64,000 bases of DNA from Sipunculus nudus (Eukaryota > Annelida > Sipuncula > Golfingiida > Sipunculidae). The stretch's first letter is position 1, and every line of letters begins with the position of its first letter. The position numbers and the translations under genes are program-made. Positions 1 through 11,500 of this stretch are shown here, piece by piece. The notes under the pieces were generated by a model. The model was not told the origin of the DNA. It was given only the letters and a program-made list of their open reading frames with translations, and did not search any database. Location of the stretch: positions 75,066,426 through 75,130,425 of the forward strand of contig CM049309.1 in assembly GCA_026874595.1 (NCBI GenBank), in the 5' to 3' direction.

Positions 1-537
1 ACACAACTGAAGTGTTAGGTCTTTTTCTGCTAATAAAGCTTTGCGTGTAGTGTGGTCCCTGATGCCAACTACTATCCTATCTCTAATCAGTTCTTCCTCC
101 AAGGGCCCATATTTACAAGACTTAGCAAGAGTACGTAGTATAGTTATGTTAGTGTCAATAGTTTCGTGGGGCTCTTGATCACTTTTGTTAAAGACATAAC
201 GTTCATAAATCACATTGGGCTCACCCACACAGAAGTTTTCCATCTTCTCGAGGATCACATCTATATCATCACGTTCGTCAGTATTGTGTTCCGGATCAAT
301 TTCAAAGGGTAATCCATCTATAATATCCATGGCATCAGAGCCGATACAAGTTAACAGAGTTGCCGCTCTTACTTGTTTTGGTTGGTCACTGAGCCCGGTT
401 GCCACTTCGTAATTTGTCCACATTCGCCGAAAGCGCTTCCAATGGGAGGCTATGTCACCTCTAGTTTCCATCTTGGGAGGAGGCGGTAGATTGCTGAATC
501 TCGGACGCACTGTGCCGCCGTGGCCTCCGTCCGCCAT
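1..537 (-). CDS. Partial gag polyprotein start of a Ty3/gypsy-like LTR retrotransposon
   Basis: An open frame of 179 codons reads leftward from an ATG at 537-535 and is still open at the window edge, so the element continues outside. The protein opens with a glycine-rich then proline-rich leader (PPPP at residues 18-21). It then shows SHWKRFRRMWTNYE (31-44), LLTCIGSDAMDI, an E..D.ILEKMENFC block, YERYVFN, ILRTLAKSCKYG and IRDRIVVGIRDHTTRKALL. This order is typical of the gag capsid region of animal Ty3/gypsy (Mag-like) retrotransposons, the kind often annotated as K02A2.6-like in molluscs. In such elements gag forms the particle that packages element RNA. The start is supported by the primer-binding site and LTR immediately to the right. 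No frameshift is visible in this part. Zinc knuckle, protease, reverse transcriptase and integrase would lie to the left. Family assignment is from recognition and was not searched. Confidence 0.8.
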   Translation of the reverse strand, partial: MADGGHGGTVRPRFSNLPPPPKMETRGDIASHWKRFRRMWTNYEVATGLSDQPKQVRAATLLTCIGSDAMDIIDGLPFEIDPEHNTDERDDIDVILEKMENFCVGEPNVIYERYVFNKSDQEPHETIDTNITILRTLAKSCKYGPLEEELIRDRIVVGIRDHTTRKALLAEKDLTLQLC

Positions 538-657
538 TTATCAGCTGATTTTTTGTCCACGCACAACAGTTAGTCTGAGTCTCTATGTAAATAACAGACG
601 TCCAGGACACTCCTGGGCTTGTATGCTGACGATAGCAACACGTGGGCCGATTTCCTT

Positions 658-670
658 ACTTCTGACACCA
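658..670 (-). other. Primer-binding site complementary to the 3' end of tRNA-Leu
   Basis: On the - strand the 13 bases TGGTGTCAGAAGT directly follow the presumed LTR end. They complement the CCA-terminated acceptor end of animal tRNA-Leu (..ACTTCTGACACCA). The position, between LTR and gag leader, is where reverse transcription of an LTR element is primed. About 120 nt of leader (538-657) separate it from the gag ATG. Confidence 0.7.
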
Positions 671-956
671 TGTGTCGGACGGCATCGTGTGATTACCACC
701 AACAAAACAGACGTGCATGACTTCAGATTGGTTTGTTTAATCCAGCCACAGACTGGTAGCCTATTGTACAGCCAGGTTACAACAGTAACATTACGGACCG
801 GGTTGATACAGCACAAACTGGTTATGTTTAAATAGATAAACCGCATATCGTATATATCGTTACAAACTACATGATTTCCCAGGCAATCCCATCTACTGTG
901 AAAATGAGGTAAGGGAGCCATTTTGAAATTTGGAATGATCACTGTACAGAGTAACA
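671..956 (-). repeat. 5' LTR of the retrotransposon
   Basis: Read on the - strand, this 286-bp segment begins TGTTACTCTG and ends ..CCGACACA, giving the usual TG..CA LTR ends. It abuts the tRNA-Leu primer site. The right boundary is inferred from the TGTTAC start only, because the partner LTR and the target duplication lie outside the window. The reading frames that cross it on either strand are not credible genes. Confidence 0.6.
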
Positions 957-3613
957 TAAAAAAAATGTTACCTAATATTACCTGCACAGCTGCTAATTCA
1001 TTCAAATTCCACGAACAAATGTGAACTGCTGGGCACTATGTGAGTAATTCTGCTACTGTTTATGTAGTTTATAACAGATAAATCCAGGGATGGACCCAGG
1101 CTTTAGGAAAAGAAGTGGTCCAGCCCAGGAGGACTAACGACTGACCCTAAAAAAAGTCCACAGGTCCTATATCTCTTCTGGAACCTTAAAGTTATAAGAG
1201 TATTTATAGTGGTTTTATATCTGTCTGCCCATAGACCTGCAAAGTCCAGTAGTTTTTTGTAGTCCAAAATATGTTTGCATCATATTATGTGAATTTCAGA
1301 AGATTGTATAAAAAATGTGTATTAAAATCATGCATCAACGGGTAATATGTTTCCATCATCATTTTTGCTTGCCAGATTACAAACTACCAAGGCTTAAGAT
1401 TGTTGATTTTATATGTTGGAGAGGATGAAGGAACTGAGTTACAAACAGGAGATGTATTATGAATAATTGAACAGTTCACTTTGCAGATAGCTATCTCTAT
1501 TTGCTCTTCTGTAGAAAAACCGGTATATTAATTCCAAGTCCCTCCAATACTTGATATAGCACAGATGGTTATAGCTATCCATTAATTTGTCATACAAAGT
1601 CAGGTTTATGTTCCTGATCTGCTTCAAAGGATAATAGGAATATTTTTCCCCCCTCAGTAGATCACTGTTTGTGGTTCCCCTAGGCCTGCGGGTCATGTTA
1701 ACTCCAGCACCCCCTGTAGGTTCTCCTGATGTAGCGATCATTAAAGGAAGGAGGAGTGAGTGATATCTAAGTCAGATGCTGTTCCATTTAGCCTGCATCC
1801 GATTACTACAGAGACCACAAGACACTGTACCTTGATCTTGCAATTAGGGACCATATTATTTACAGGTATCGGTGGGAAGTGTATTTATAGCAACATGAAA
1901 CCTCATGTTAGGACAACTTTCAGTTGTACCATCTCTCATCCTCAGACCAGCACCTTTGCTAAATTCACTTTATTTTTTAAATTGTTTTCATTTTAAAATT
2001 GTTTTTATTTTAAAATTAACTTTATTTGATATTGATTTTATTTTATTCTGAAATTTATTTTATTCAGAAATTAATTTTATTTTAAAGTTGTAATCATTTT
2101 GAAATTGATTTAATTTTGAAATAAATTTTATCATCATTTTGATTTTGAGACCTGCTAACATTTGAAATCTAGAAATCTTACTCAGTGTGAGGGCTTTGGT
2201 GCTCGCCATTCATGAGTAGAGTCCAGGGACCCTGAACCTAAGGTTAAAGGTTTTGAATTACCCGAAATCAGCAATTTGTGGCATATTTTTAACCAACTGA
2301 GATTTCAAGATAATCCATTGAGTCAGGTTATAGTAATGACAAGAAATATATTGATTAACAGAATAATTTTCTTTTTAAATCTTCAGAAATCTTATCAGTC
2401 AGATTTTTTGTTTCAAAATATTAAAAAAAAATCAGGCTTTGTAATATTTAATCTGACTAGTTGGCAGGTCTGGTTTTTTTAAACTGATTTTATTTTAAAA
2501 TTTATTTCATTTGGATAATTATTTTATTTTGAAATGAATTTTAGTTGTAGTTTCAAATCTACCTGCGGGATCAGTGCAATAAAAGTTAAGTCAGTAGAGG
2601 GATACAATTTCCATGACTTGACTCTTTTTAGTTGTTCATTTTAAATTTCCTGGTAGTTTCTTTCCTTTGAAAAATATAAGGAGTTAAACTGTGCATAGAA
2701 AATAATAGAAGAATGCAAAATAGAAATTTGTTTAACCTTTCTTTCACATATGCCATTTTTATATAAATATTTTCTAAGATGTGCCATTTTTGCTCAGGTA
2801 CTGTTTGACTGGCTTCTGATTACACTGTACATATGGGACAAACACTGCCTATGCAGAAAGCTTACCCTTACAATTCATGTTCACCTGCCATTTCTCTATT
2901 TAATCATTTTGTGTATAAAGATTTCTGAGGACCAGACATCAGATGAGCATTTAATCTGTCATGGACCAGGTGATATGCTTAACAGGACAGTGAGGAGATA
3001 TCAGTCTGTGTTAACAGGGTTGCCATGGTTACAAGTTAGTCAGCGAAATGTCCAGAAACAGTTGAATTGACCAACCATGGTTGAAGTTCTGTGAAAGGCT
3101 AGGTATATATATTCAGAAACTCTTATCCTTTATTATGCCAATTTCCTTACCATCTGATGTCACTAGAATAATAAACTTTTTGTCTGAACTGTTCTGACAG
3201 ATCTGGGTAAGTCTTAGTGGAACTGTTTATTCAAAGGAGTGACATATTCTAAACTCAATACAGTGCACATTGAACCCCTCGGTTTCCGTGACCATATCCT
3301 TAAAATACAGTATTATAAGTGTACAATGTAAGATATATACAATATGTTGTGCAGAATAGATTTACAGTTCTAATACAATGTAATATGTTAGTAATTTTCA
3401 AGAATCAGGCTCAGAAGTGGTATTGGCTGCCAAGTAATTTCCTTCAGGCCCCCATACAGAATATAGACACACAGAATCTTGAACTTCCTGATGGGTGCCT
3501 GGGAACTTTAATGGTACAGGAAGTCAGGAAGTAGTGACAAGACACAGGGTACTATTTCAAAGCTGGCCCAGACACTCTCAGGCAAAATGACTGAATTAAC
3601 ACAGGTAGCAAAA
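957..3613. other. AT-rich non-coding stretch
   Basis: No gene recognised. The part at about 1960-2130 is a quasi-repeat of TTTTATTTTAAAATT-like words. A short related patch at 2480-2540 suggests decayed simple sequence. Short open frames here lack recognisable domains. The stretch could be intergenic or a TMEM65 intron, since the 5' exons of that gene are not placed. Confidence 0.6.
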
Positions 3614-3900
3614 GGGCTTCTCTGACTCAGGGGTAGAGTACAAGATTCAAAGCCGGGAGATTATGAGTTTGAATCTCAGCTGAGGTGGTGAGATTTTTCA
3701 CAGTTGGCCTCAACCCTGGGTGAGTGCTCTGCAGGCTCAATGGGAAGGTTGTCCCCAATGGCCAGGCTTCACTCACACATGAGTGCACCTTTCAGGGGTC
3801 CCTCAGTGGTATAACCAAGCAAAGAGGAGTGATTACACACCCAGGGCTCACAGGTGTGATGGTCACCGGGCCAAGTTGACACCAGGATAATAAATGAGAG
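3614..3900 (+). repeat. tRNA-derived SINE
   Basis: The head resembles a tRNA gene. A box-A-like CTCAGGGGTAGAGT lies at about 3626-3639 and a box-B-like GAGTTTGAATCTC at about 3665-3677, at normal tRNA spacing. These are the two internal RNA polymerase III promoter elements. Mismatches to box B and the lack of a clean cloverleaf argue against a functional tRNA. A non-tRNA body follows to about 3900, and an A-rich tract at 4026-4042 could be the original tail. The body was not assigned to a named SINE domain. Confidence 0.6.
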
Positions 3901-5840
3901 GAAGCATATGATACTGCCCTGTCACATAGCCTGAAATCAGAATGAAATTCTGCAATTGTACATATACACAGTTAAGCTAGCATTAGAAATGTTTCTGATC
4001 ACCTCCAGCAAAAAGAAAATCAAAATATTAATTAAAAAAAAAACAGGAGTAGCAGAACAATAAATCTCATAAAGAACTGATTTAGAAGTACATGTATACC
4101 TTCAGGTGGCTTATGTTCTTTCACGTGTAATTAATATATAAATCAATAAAAGAAGTTTTACAAGGAAATATGTTAATAGTCAAATTATACAGATTATTTC
4201 TATGATGGTAAGCTGTGACATGATACAAAAAATTTTCCATTTAAACCTAAGTTCAGGGATGTTTGATACGATTAATAGGAGCACATGTATACAGTTTCAT
4301 TGATTTATCTTAAGAAGCAATTCTTAACTGAGTTGACTGGGAACTGTCTCACTTTTTTGTTTTCACATCTGTGTTTCTAAATGGACTGCATCACTATATA
4401 AACCAGAAACTTAATTTGTTTAGTAGGTCAGCATTATATGACAGGACTGTGCCACTGATATTTGTTTAGTATGTGATATATATTTTCTATTTTTTTGTTT
4501 TAACTTCCATATAAAGTATAAGAGACCTTGGTGGACATAATTTCAGGCAGTCATCTTTACAAAGACGATCTAAACTATATCAGTGTAAAGATTTAGTCTC
4601 TTAATAATAATTTAGTTTACGGTAACATATGGTCCTTTGGTATTTACTTTTACAATATTCACATATGGGAATTTTCTTGCAAAATCAAAACCTTCATGAA
4701 TAAGACCCTCATCATCGAAGGCATGTAGAAAGAAAAAAACTGTCTGCCCTTTTTTTAACATAGTTACCTTATACATGGGCTTTAGTATTTGGTATCATTT
4801 CCTGACAAATTTTAACTCTGTTCCCATACTGGTCTATACTATAACAAAACTGCTGTTGACTTCTCATTTTGATGGAAATCTATATCTCTAATTTTATTTA
4901 CGAAATGATGTAGTCAGGTAAATAGAAGAACTAGCATGAAGTTGATTACATGTATTATATAGTAATTATTCCAGCAAATTGGGTGGGGCAAAAGTCTGTC
5001 AGCCGCTAGCTTACCTTACTTCCAGGTACAAGTCTATATTGAATTGAGTGTGATATTGATCAGCCAGTTCAGGCCCTGTCATCATAGCCAGCAGGAAATT
5101 AATTCCTGGTAGGGGATCTGAAATGTGGGAATAGCTTGTCCAGCAAATTTCATGCTTGGATTCTTGTGGAAGGGGCATTCAGGTTGAAATGGTCTGTCCA
5201 GAGTAATGAATTATTTTATACCTTACAGATACACAGTGAAATCTTGCATGATGACCACCCCCAATCACGACAACCCTGCTAAGACAACTCCTTCTTTTTC
5301 CTTGGGGACAAATGGAAATCAAAAAGAACTCCTGCTAACACAACTACTGGTACTATGGCTAGTACTACAGGTTGTTGTGTTAACGAGATCCCACTGTAGC
5401 TATTGTTTTCTATAAGAATTTGATGATTTACTTTAGTTTAAAGGCATTCCAGGAATTGTGGCTGTTATTTAATAAATTATTGGCATAGTATTTTTCCTGA
5501 CAGCTTTATGATAATATTTCCTTACTAATTAATATATCCCTGTATTTTCCTGGTACATGTATGATATTTTCCCAGTTTAATTTATACTATTCCCTGACTG
5601 GAATGGAATACATTTACATTTAAATATTAATCAAAATCTTTTCTGAATTGGCCCCTGTATTAACATAAGCTTTGTATCAAATTTGTTCAAATTAACTCTT
5701 AACCTTGCAGATTGGTCTGCATTGCATGTGAATTTTATGAGGAACCAGTCATTTACAGTGATAACAACATGGGTATTTGAATAATTTCAATGAAACTATA
5801 TGACACACAAAAAAAAGGTTTTCCAAGGTCCCATTTAGCT
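3901..5840. other. AT-rich non-coding stretch
   Basis: Nothing recognisable except the A-rich tract at 4026-4042. A segment at 5220-5350 follows a fair acceptor (TTTTATACCTTACAG) and stays open for about 65 codons. Its peptide matches no part of TMEM65 and no family I know. Confidence 0.5.
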
Positions 5841-5957
5841 GAGTTGATTGATAAATTTCAGTGAATTAATTGATAAATTTCAGTGAATTAATCAATAAAT
5901 TTCAGTGAATTAATAGATAAATTTCAATGAATAATAGATAAATTTCAGTGAATTAAA
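5841..5957. repeat. 22-bp AT-rich tandem repeat
   Basis: About five copies of TTGATAAATTTCAGTGAATTAA run in tandem, with single-base changes and one shortened copy. Each unit carries TTTCAG, resembling a splice acceptor, but no exon follows. Confidence 0.8.
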
Positions 5958-6524
5958 TCTGCCTATCATCCTTCTTCATCCTTCATTAGAGAGGCAGCTA
6001 CTGCAACATCATATGTAATCCTTTTTAATCCTTAAGTAGTGGAAAACTTATTTTTCTAAATAAAGTCTAAAATCCATGAGTCAGAAGAAATATTGATGCC
6101 TTTGCCCACATTTTAATATATATATTATTAGAATGCGTGTTGTTTAGTCTGGGCGGGGTTCAATTTGGACTGTAGAATTCTTATTGCTTGTGTCTTCGGC
6201 ATTTAATAAGCTGTAATGATTACAAGTTATAATGCTAGGTATACAATGAGCAGGATGTTGCCATGGAGCCCTATCTAATATTAGAACCAGTCCACAACTA
6301 TTTAAGCAACAATTAAGCTATAAATCTGGTTTTGTTGCTGGAAATTACCTAGCTGCAGATAAGATTAGGATTTTAGTGTCCATAAAGAATTACTTCTCTT
6401 TACATGACTACTTATTTTTTAAATGCTGCTTGTTTAGGAAGGCCAATTTTTCACCAATATCAGCTGGATAATAGGGTCTTTCCTTGTAAATTTTCTTGTA
6501 AACAATTTTACATGGCTTTTCTAT
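5958..6524. other. AT-rich non-coding stretch before the minisatellite
   Basis: No gene or clear repeat seen between the 22-bp array and the first header of the large minisatellite. Confidence 0.5.
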
Positions 6525-9500
6525 GTGAATAACTATATAAATGATCATGAATATAATGATATAAGTAACTATATAGTCAGTTATTTGCGATTACCATCCA
6601 TGCCATTCATGTTTGAGATTACTATTTATGTAGTTTAAGATTTAAAATCAAGATGGTTTAAGATTTGCCATCCAGGTGGTGTTTGAAATTTATCATCAAG
6701 AGAATCATTTTAGATTAACTATCTAGATGGTGATTTGAGATTTACCACTCAGATGGTCAGGTTTGAGAAAACCATCCTAATGTTGGTCTGACATTGGTGG
6801 TTTGAGATTTACCATCCAGATGGTGGTTTGAGATTGGTGGTTTGGGATTTACCATCCAGAAAGTGGTTTAATATTTACCATCCAGATGGTGGTTTGAGAT
6901 TTACCATCCAGAGAGTGGTTTGAGATTTACCATCCAGAGGTTGGTTTAATATTTACCATCCAGATTGTGGTTTGAGATTTACCGTCCAGAGAGTGGTTTG
7001 AGATTTACCATCCAGAGGTTTGTTTAATATTTACCATCCAGAGAGTGGTTTGAGATTTACCATCCAGAGAGTGGTTTGAGATTTACCATCCAGAGAGTGG
7101 TTTGAGATTTACCATCCAGAGGTTTGTTTAATATTTACCATCCAGATGGTGGTTTGAGATTTACCATCCAGAGAGTGGTTTGAGATTTACCATCAAGAAG
7201 ATGGTTTGAGATTGATGGTTTTAGATTTACCATCCAGATGATGGTTTAATATTTACCATCCAGATGGTGGTTTGAGATTGCTGGTTTGAGATTAACCATC
7301 CAGAAAGTGGTGTGAGATTTACCATCCTGTGACGGTGGTTTGAGATTGACCATCCAGACGGTGGTCCGAGATTTACCATCCAGAGAGTGGTTTGAGATTT
7401 ACCATCAAGAAGATGGTTTGAGATTGATGGTTTTAGATTTACCATCCAGATGATGGGTTTTAGATTTACCATCCTGTTGGTGGTTTGAGATTTACCATCC
7501 AGCGAGTGGTTTGAGATTTACCATCCAGAGAGTGGTTTGAGATTTACCATCAAGAAGGTGGTTTGGGATTTACCATCCAGACAGTGGTTTGAGATTAACC
7601 ATCAAGAAGGTGGTTTGAGATTGATGGTTTGAGATTTACCATCCAGACAGTGGTTTGAGATTTACCATCAAGAAGGTGGTTTGAGATTGATGGTTTGAGA
7701 TTTACCATCCAGACGGTGGTTTTAGATTTACCATCCTGTTTGTGGTTTTAGATTTACCATCCAGATGATGGTTTGAGATTGGTAAGGGATTTACCATCCA
7801 TCCGATGGTTTGAGATTAATTACCAGGTGGTGTAACACCTGATCACCTCTAATATTTCAGTACAAAGGAAGCACAGCAAAGCATGCTGTGAATAACTATA
7901 TAAATGATCATGAATATAATGATATAAGTAACTATATAGTCAGTTATTTGCGATTACCATCCATGCCATTCATGTTTGAGGTTACTATTCATGTAGTTTA
8001 AGATTTAAAATCAAGATGGTTTAAGATTTGCCATCCAGGTGGTGTTTGAAATTTATCATCAAGAGGATCATTTTAGATTAACTATTTAGATGGTGATTTG
8101 AGATTTACCACCCAGATGGTCAGGTTTGAGAAAACCATCCTAATGTTGGTCTGACATTGGTGGTTTGAGATTTACCATCCAGATAGTGGTTTGAGATTGA
8201 CCATCCAGACGGTGGTCCGAGATTTACCATCCAGACGGTCGTTTGAGATTTACCATCCAGATGGTGGTTTGAGATTGGTGGTTTGGGATTTACCATCCAG
8301 AAAGTGGTGTGAGATTTACCATCCAGATGGTGGTTTGAGATTGGTGGTTTGGGATTTACCATCCAGATAGTGGTTTGAGATTTACCATCCAGATGGTGGT
8401 TTGAGATTTACCATCCAGATGGTGGTTTGAGATTGGTGGTTTGAGATTTACCATCCAGATAGTGGTTTGAGATTTACCATTCAGATAGTGGTTTGAGATT
8501 TACCATCCAGACGGTGGTTTGAGATTTACCATCCAGACGGTGGTTTGAGATTTACCATCCAGACAGTGGTTTGAGATTGGTGGTTTGAGATTTACCATCC
8601 AGAGGTTGGTTTAATATTTACCATCCAGATGGTGGTTTGAAATTTACCATCCAGATGGTGGTTTGAGTTTGCTGGTTTGAGATTAACCATCCAGAAAGTG
8701 GTGTGAGATTTACCATCCTGTGACGGTGGTTTGAGATTGACCATCCGGACGGTGGTCCGAGATTTACCATCCAGAGAGTGGTTTGAGATTTACCATCAAG
8801 AAGGTGGTTTGAGATTGATGGTTTTAGATTTACCATCCAGATGATGGGTTTTAGATTTACCATCCTGTTGGTGGTTTGAGATTAACCATCCTGTGACGGT
8901 GGTTTGAGATTGACCATCCAGACGGTGGTCCGAGATTTACCATCCAGAGAGTGGTTTGAGATTTACCATCAAGAAGGTGGTTTGAGATTGATGGTTTTAG
9001 ATTTACCATCCAGACGGTGGTTTTAGATTTACCATCCAGATGATGGTTTGAGATTGGTAAGGGATTTACCATCCATCCGATGGTTTGAGATTGATAGTTT
9101 GAGATTTACCATCCAGACGATGGTTTTAGATTTACCATCCCGTTGGTGGTTTGAGATTTACCATCCAGAGAGTGGTTTGAGATTTACCATCCAGAGAATG
9201 GTTTGAGATTTACATTCAAGAAGGTGGTTTGAGATTTACCATCCAGACAGTAATTTGAGATTTACCATCAAGAAGGTGGTTTGAGATTGATGGTTTGAGA
9301 TTTACCATCCAGACAGTGGCTTGAGATTTACCATCAAGAAGGTGGTTTGAGATTGATGGTTTGAGATTTACCATCCAGAGGGTGGTTTTAGATTTACCAT
9401 CCTGTTTGTGGTTTTAGATTTACCATCCAGATGATGGTTTGAGATTGGTAAGGGATTTACCATCCATCCGATGGTGTGAGATTGATGGTTTGAGATTTAC

Positions 9501-11500
9501 CATCCAGACGATGGTTTTAGATTTACCATCCTGTAGGTGGTTTGAGATTTACCATCGAGAGAGTGGTTTGAGATTTACCATCCAGAGAGTGGTTTGAGAT
9601 TTACCATCAAGAAGGTGGTTTGAGATTTACCATCCAGACAGTGGTTTGAGATTTACCATCAAGAAGGTGGTTTGAGATTGATGGTTTGAGATTTACCATC
9701 CAGACAGTGGTTTGAGATTTACCATCAAGAAGGTGGTTTGAGATTGATGGTTTGAGATTTACCATCCAGATGGTGGTTTTAGATTTACCATCCTGTTTGT
9801 CGTTTTAGATTTACCATCCAGATGATGGTTTGAGATTGGTAAGGGATTTACTATCCATCCGATGGTTTGAGATTAATTACCAGGTGGTGTAACACCTGAT
9901 CACCTCTAATATTTCAGTACAAAGGAAGCACAGCAAAGCATGCTGTGAATAACTATATAAATGATTATGAATATAATGATATAAGTAACTAAATAGTCAG
10001 TTATTTGCGATTACCATCCATGCCATTCATGTTTGAGGTTACTATTCATGTAGTTTAAGATTTAAAATCAAGATGGTTTAAGCTTTACCATCCAGGTGGT
10101 GTTTGAAATTTATCATCAAGAGAATCATTTTAGATTAACTATCTAGATGGTGATTTGAGATTTACCACCCAGATGGTCAGGTTTGAGAAAACCATCCTAA
10201 TGTTGGTCTGACATTGGTGGTTTGGGATTTACCATCCAGATAGTGGTTTGAGATTTACCATCCAGATAGTGGTTTGAGATTTACCATCCAGATGGTGGTT
10301 TGAGATTTACCATCCAGACGGTCGTTTGAGATATACCATCCAGATGGTGGTTTGAGATTGGTGGTTTGGGATTTACCATCCAGATTGTGGTTTGAGATTT
10401 ACCATCCAGACGTTGGTTTGAGATTTACCATCCAGATGGTGGTTTGAGATTTACCATCCAGATGGTGGTTTGAGATTTACCATCCAGACAGTGGTTTGAG
10501 ATTGGTGGTTTGAGATTTACCATCCAGAGGTTGGTTTAATATTTACCATCCAGATTGTGGTTTGAGATTTACCATCCAGAGAGTGGTTTGAGATTTACCA
10601 TCCAGAGGTTGGTTTAATATTTACCATCCAGATGGTGGTTTGAGATTTACCATCCAGATGGTGGTTTGAGATTGCTGGTTTGAGATTTACCATCCAGAAA
10701 GTAGTGTGAGATTCATCATCCTGTGACGGTGGTTCGAGATTGACCATCCAGACGGTGGTCCGAGATTTACCATCCAGAGAGTGGTTTGAGATTTACTATC
10801 AAGAAGGTGGTTTGAGATTGATGGTTTGAGATTTACCATCCAGACGATGGTTTTAGATTTACCATCCTGTTGGTGGTTTGAGATTTACCATCGAGAGAGT
10901 GGTTTGAGATTTACCATCCAGAGAGTGGTTTGAGATTTACCATCAAGAAGGTGGTTTGAGATTGATGGTTTGAGATTTACCATCCAGACGATGGTTTTAG
11001 ATTTACCATCCTGTTGGTGGTTTGAGATTTACCATCCAGAGAGTGTTTTGAGATTTACCATCCAGACAGTGGTTTGAGATTTACCATCAAGAAGGTGGTT
11101 TGAGATTTATCATCCAGACAGTGGTTTGAGATTTACCATCAAGAAGGTGGTTTGAGATTGATGGTTTGAGATTTACCGTCCAGACAGTGGTTTGAGATTT
11201 ACCATCCAGACGGTGGTTTTAGATTTACCATCCTGTTTGTGGTTTCAGATTTACCATCCAGATGATGGTTTGAGATTAATTACCAGGTGGTATAACACCT
11301 GATCACCTCTAATATTTCAGTACAAAGGAAGCACAGCAAAGCATGCTGTGAATAACTATATAAATGATCATGAATATAATGATATAAGTAACTATATAGT
11401 CAGTTATTTGCTATTACCATTCTCTACTCTAATATTTCAGTACAAAGGAAGCACAGCAAAGCATGCTGCTAGTCTATAATAATTGCTGTGACCAGCCATT
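6525..11500. repeat. Higher-order minisatellite, unit about 26 bp
   Basis: Hundreds of bases of the unit GAGATTTACCATCCAGANNG followed by TGGTTT repeat in tandem. They are mixed with a 14-base short form (GAGATTGATGGTTT). Three large blocks each open with the same unique header of about 280 bp (starts at 6525, 7888 and 9944) and close with the same tail (starts at about 7815, 9868 and 11272; TTAATTACCAGGTGGTRTAACACC). A fourth, truncated header at 11347 is fused to a partial tail ending at about 11472. Block lengths are about 1363, 2056 and 1403 bp. Each unit holds the palindrome ACCATC-CA-GATGGT. Short open frames on the - strand (7227-7472, 8120-8362, 8618-8863, 8857-9072) only reflect the repeat and are not genes. 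Confidence 0.92.

Noticed and set aside
3614-3690. A functional tRNA gene
   Set aside because: Box A/B-like words are present, but the acceptor and other stems do not pair cleanly and a SINE body follows.
5206-5415. Open frame after TTATACCTTACAG as a possible upstream TMEM65 exon
   Set aside because: The residues do not resemble the expected pre-TM1 helix or a presequence, and no suitable phase-1 donor follows.
7227-9072. Four - strand open frames with repeating WMVNLKP and NHHLDGK words
   Set aside because: The minisatellite unit is about 26 bp, so frames rotate through the repeat. Most units contain TAA in one frame, and only variant units keep it open.
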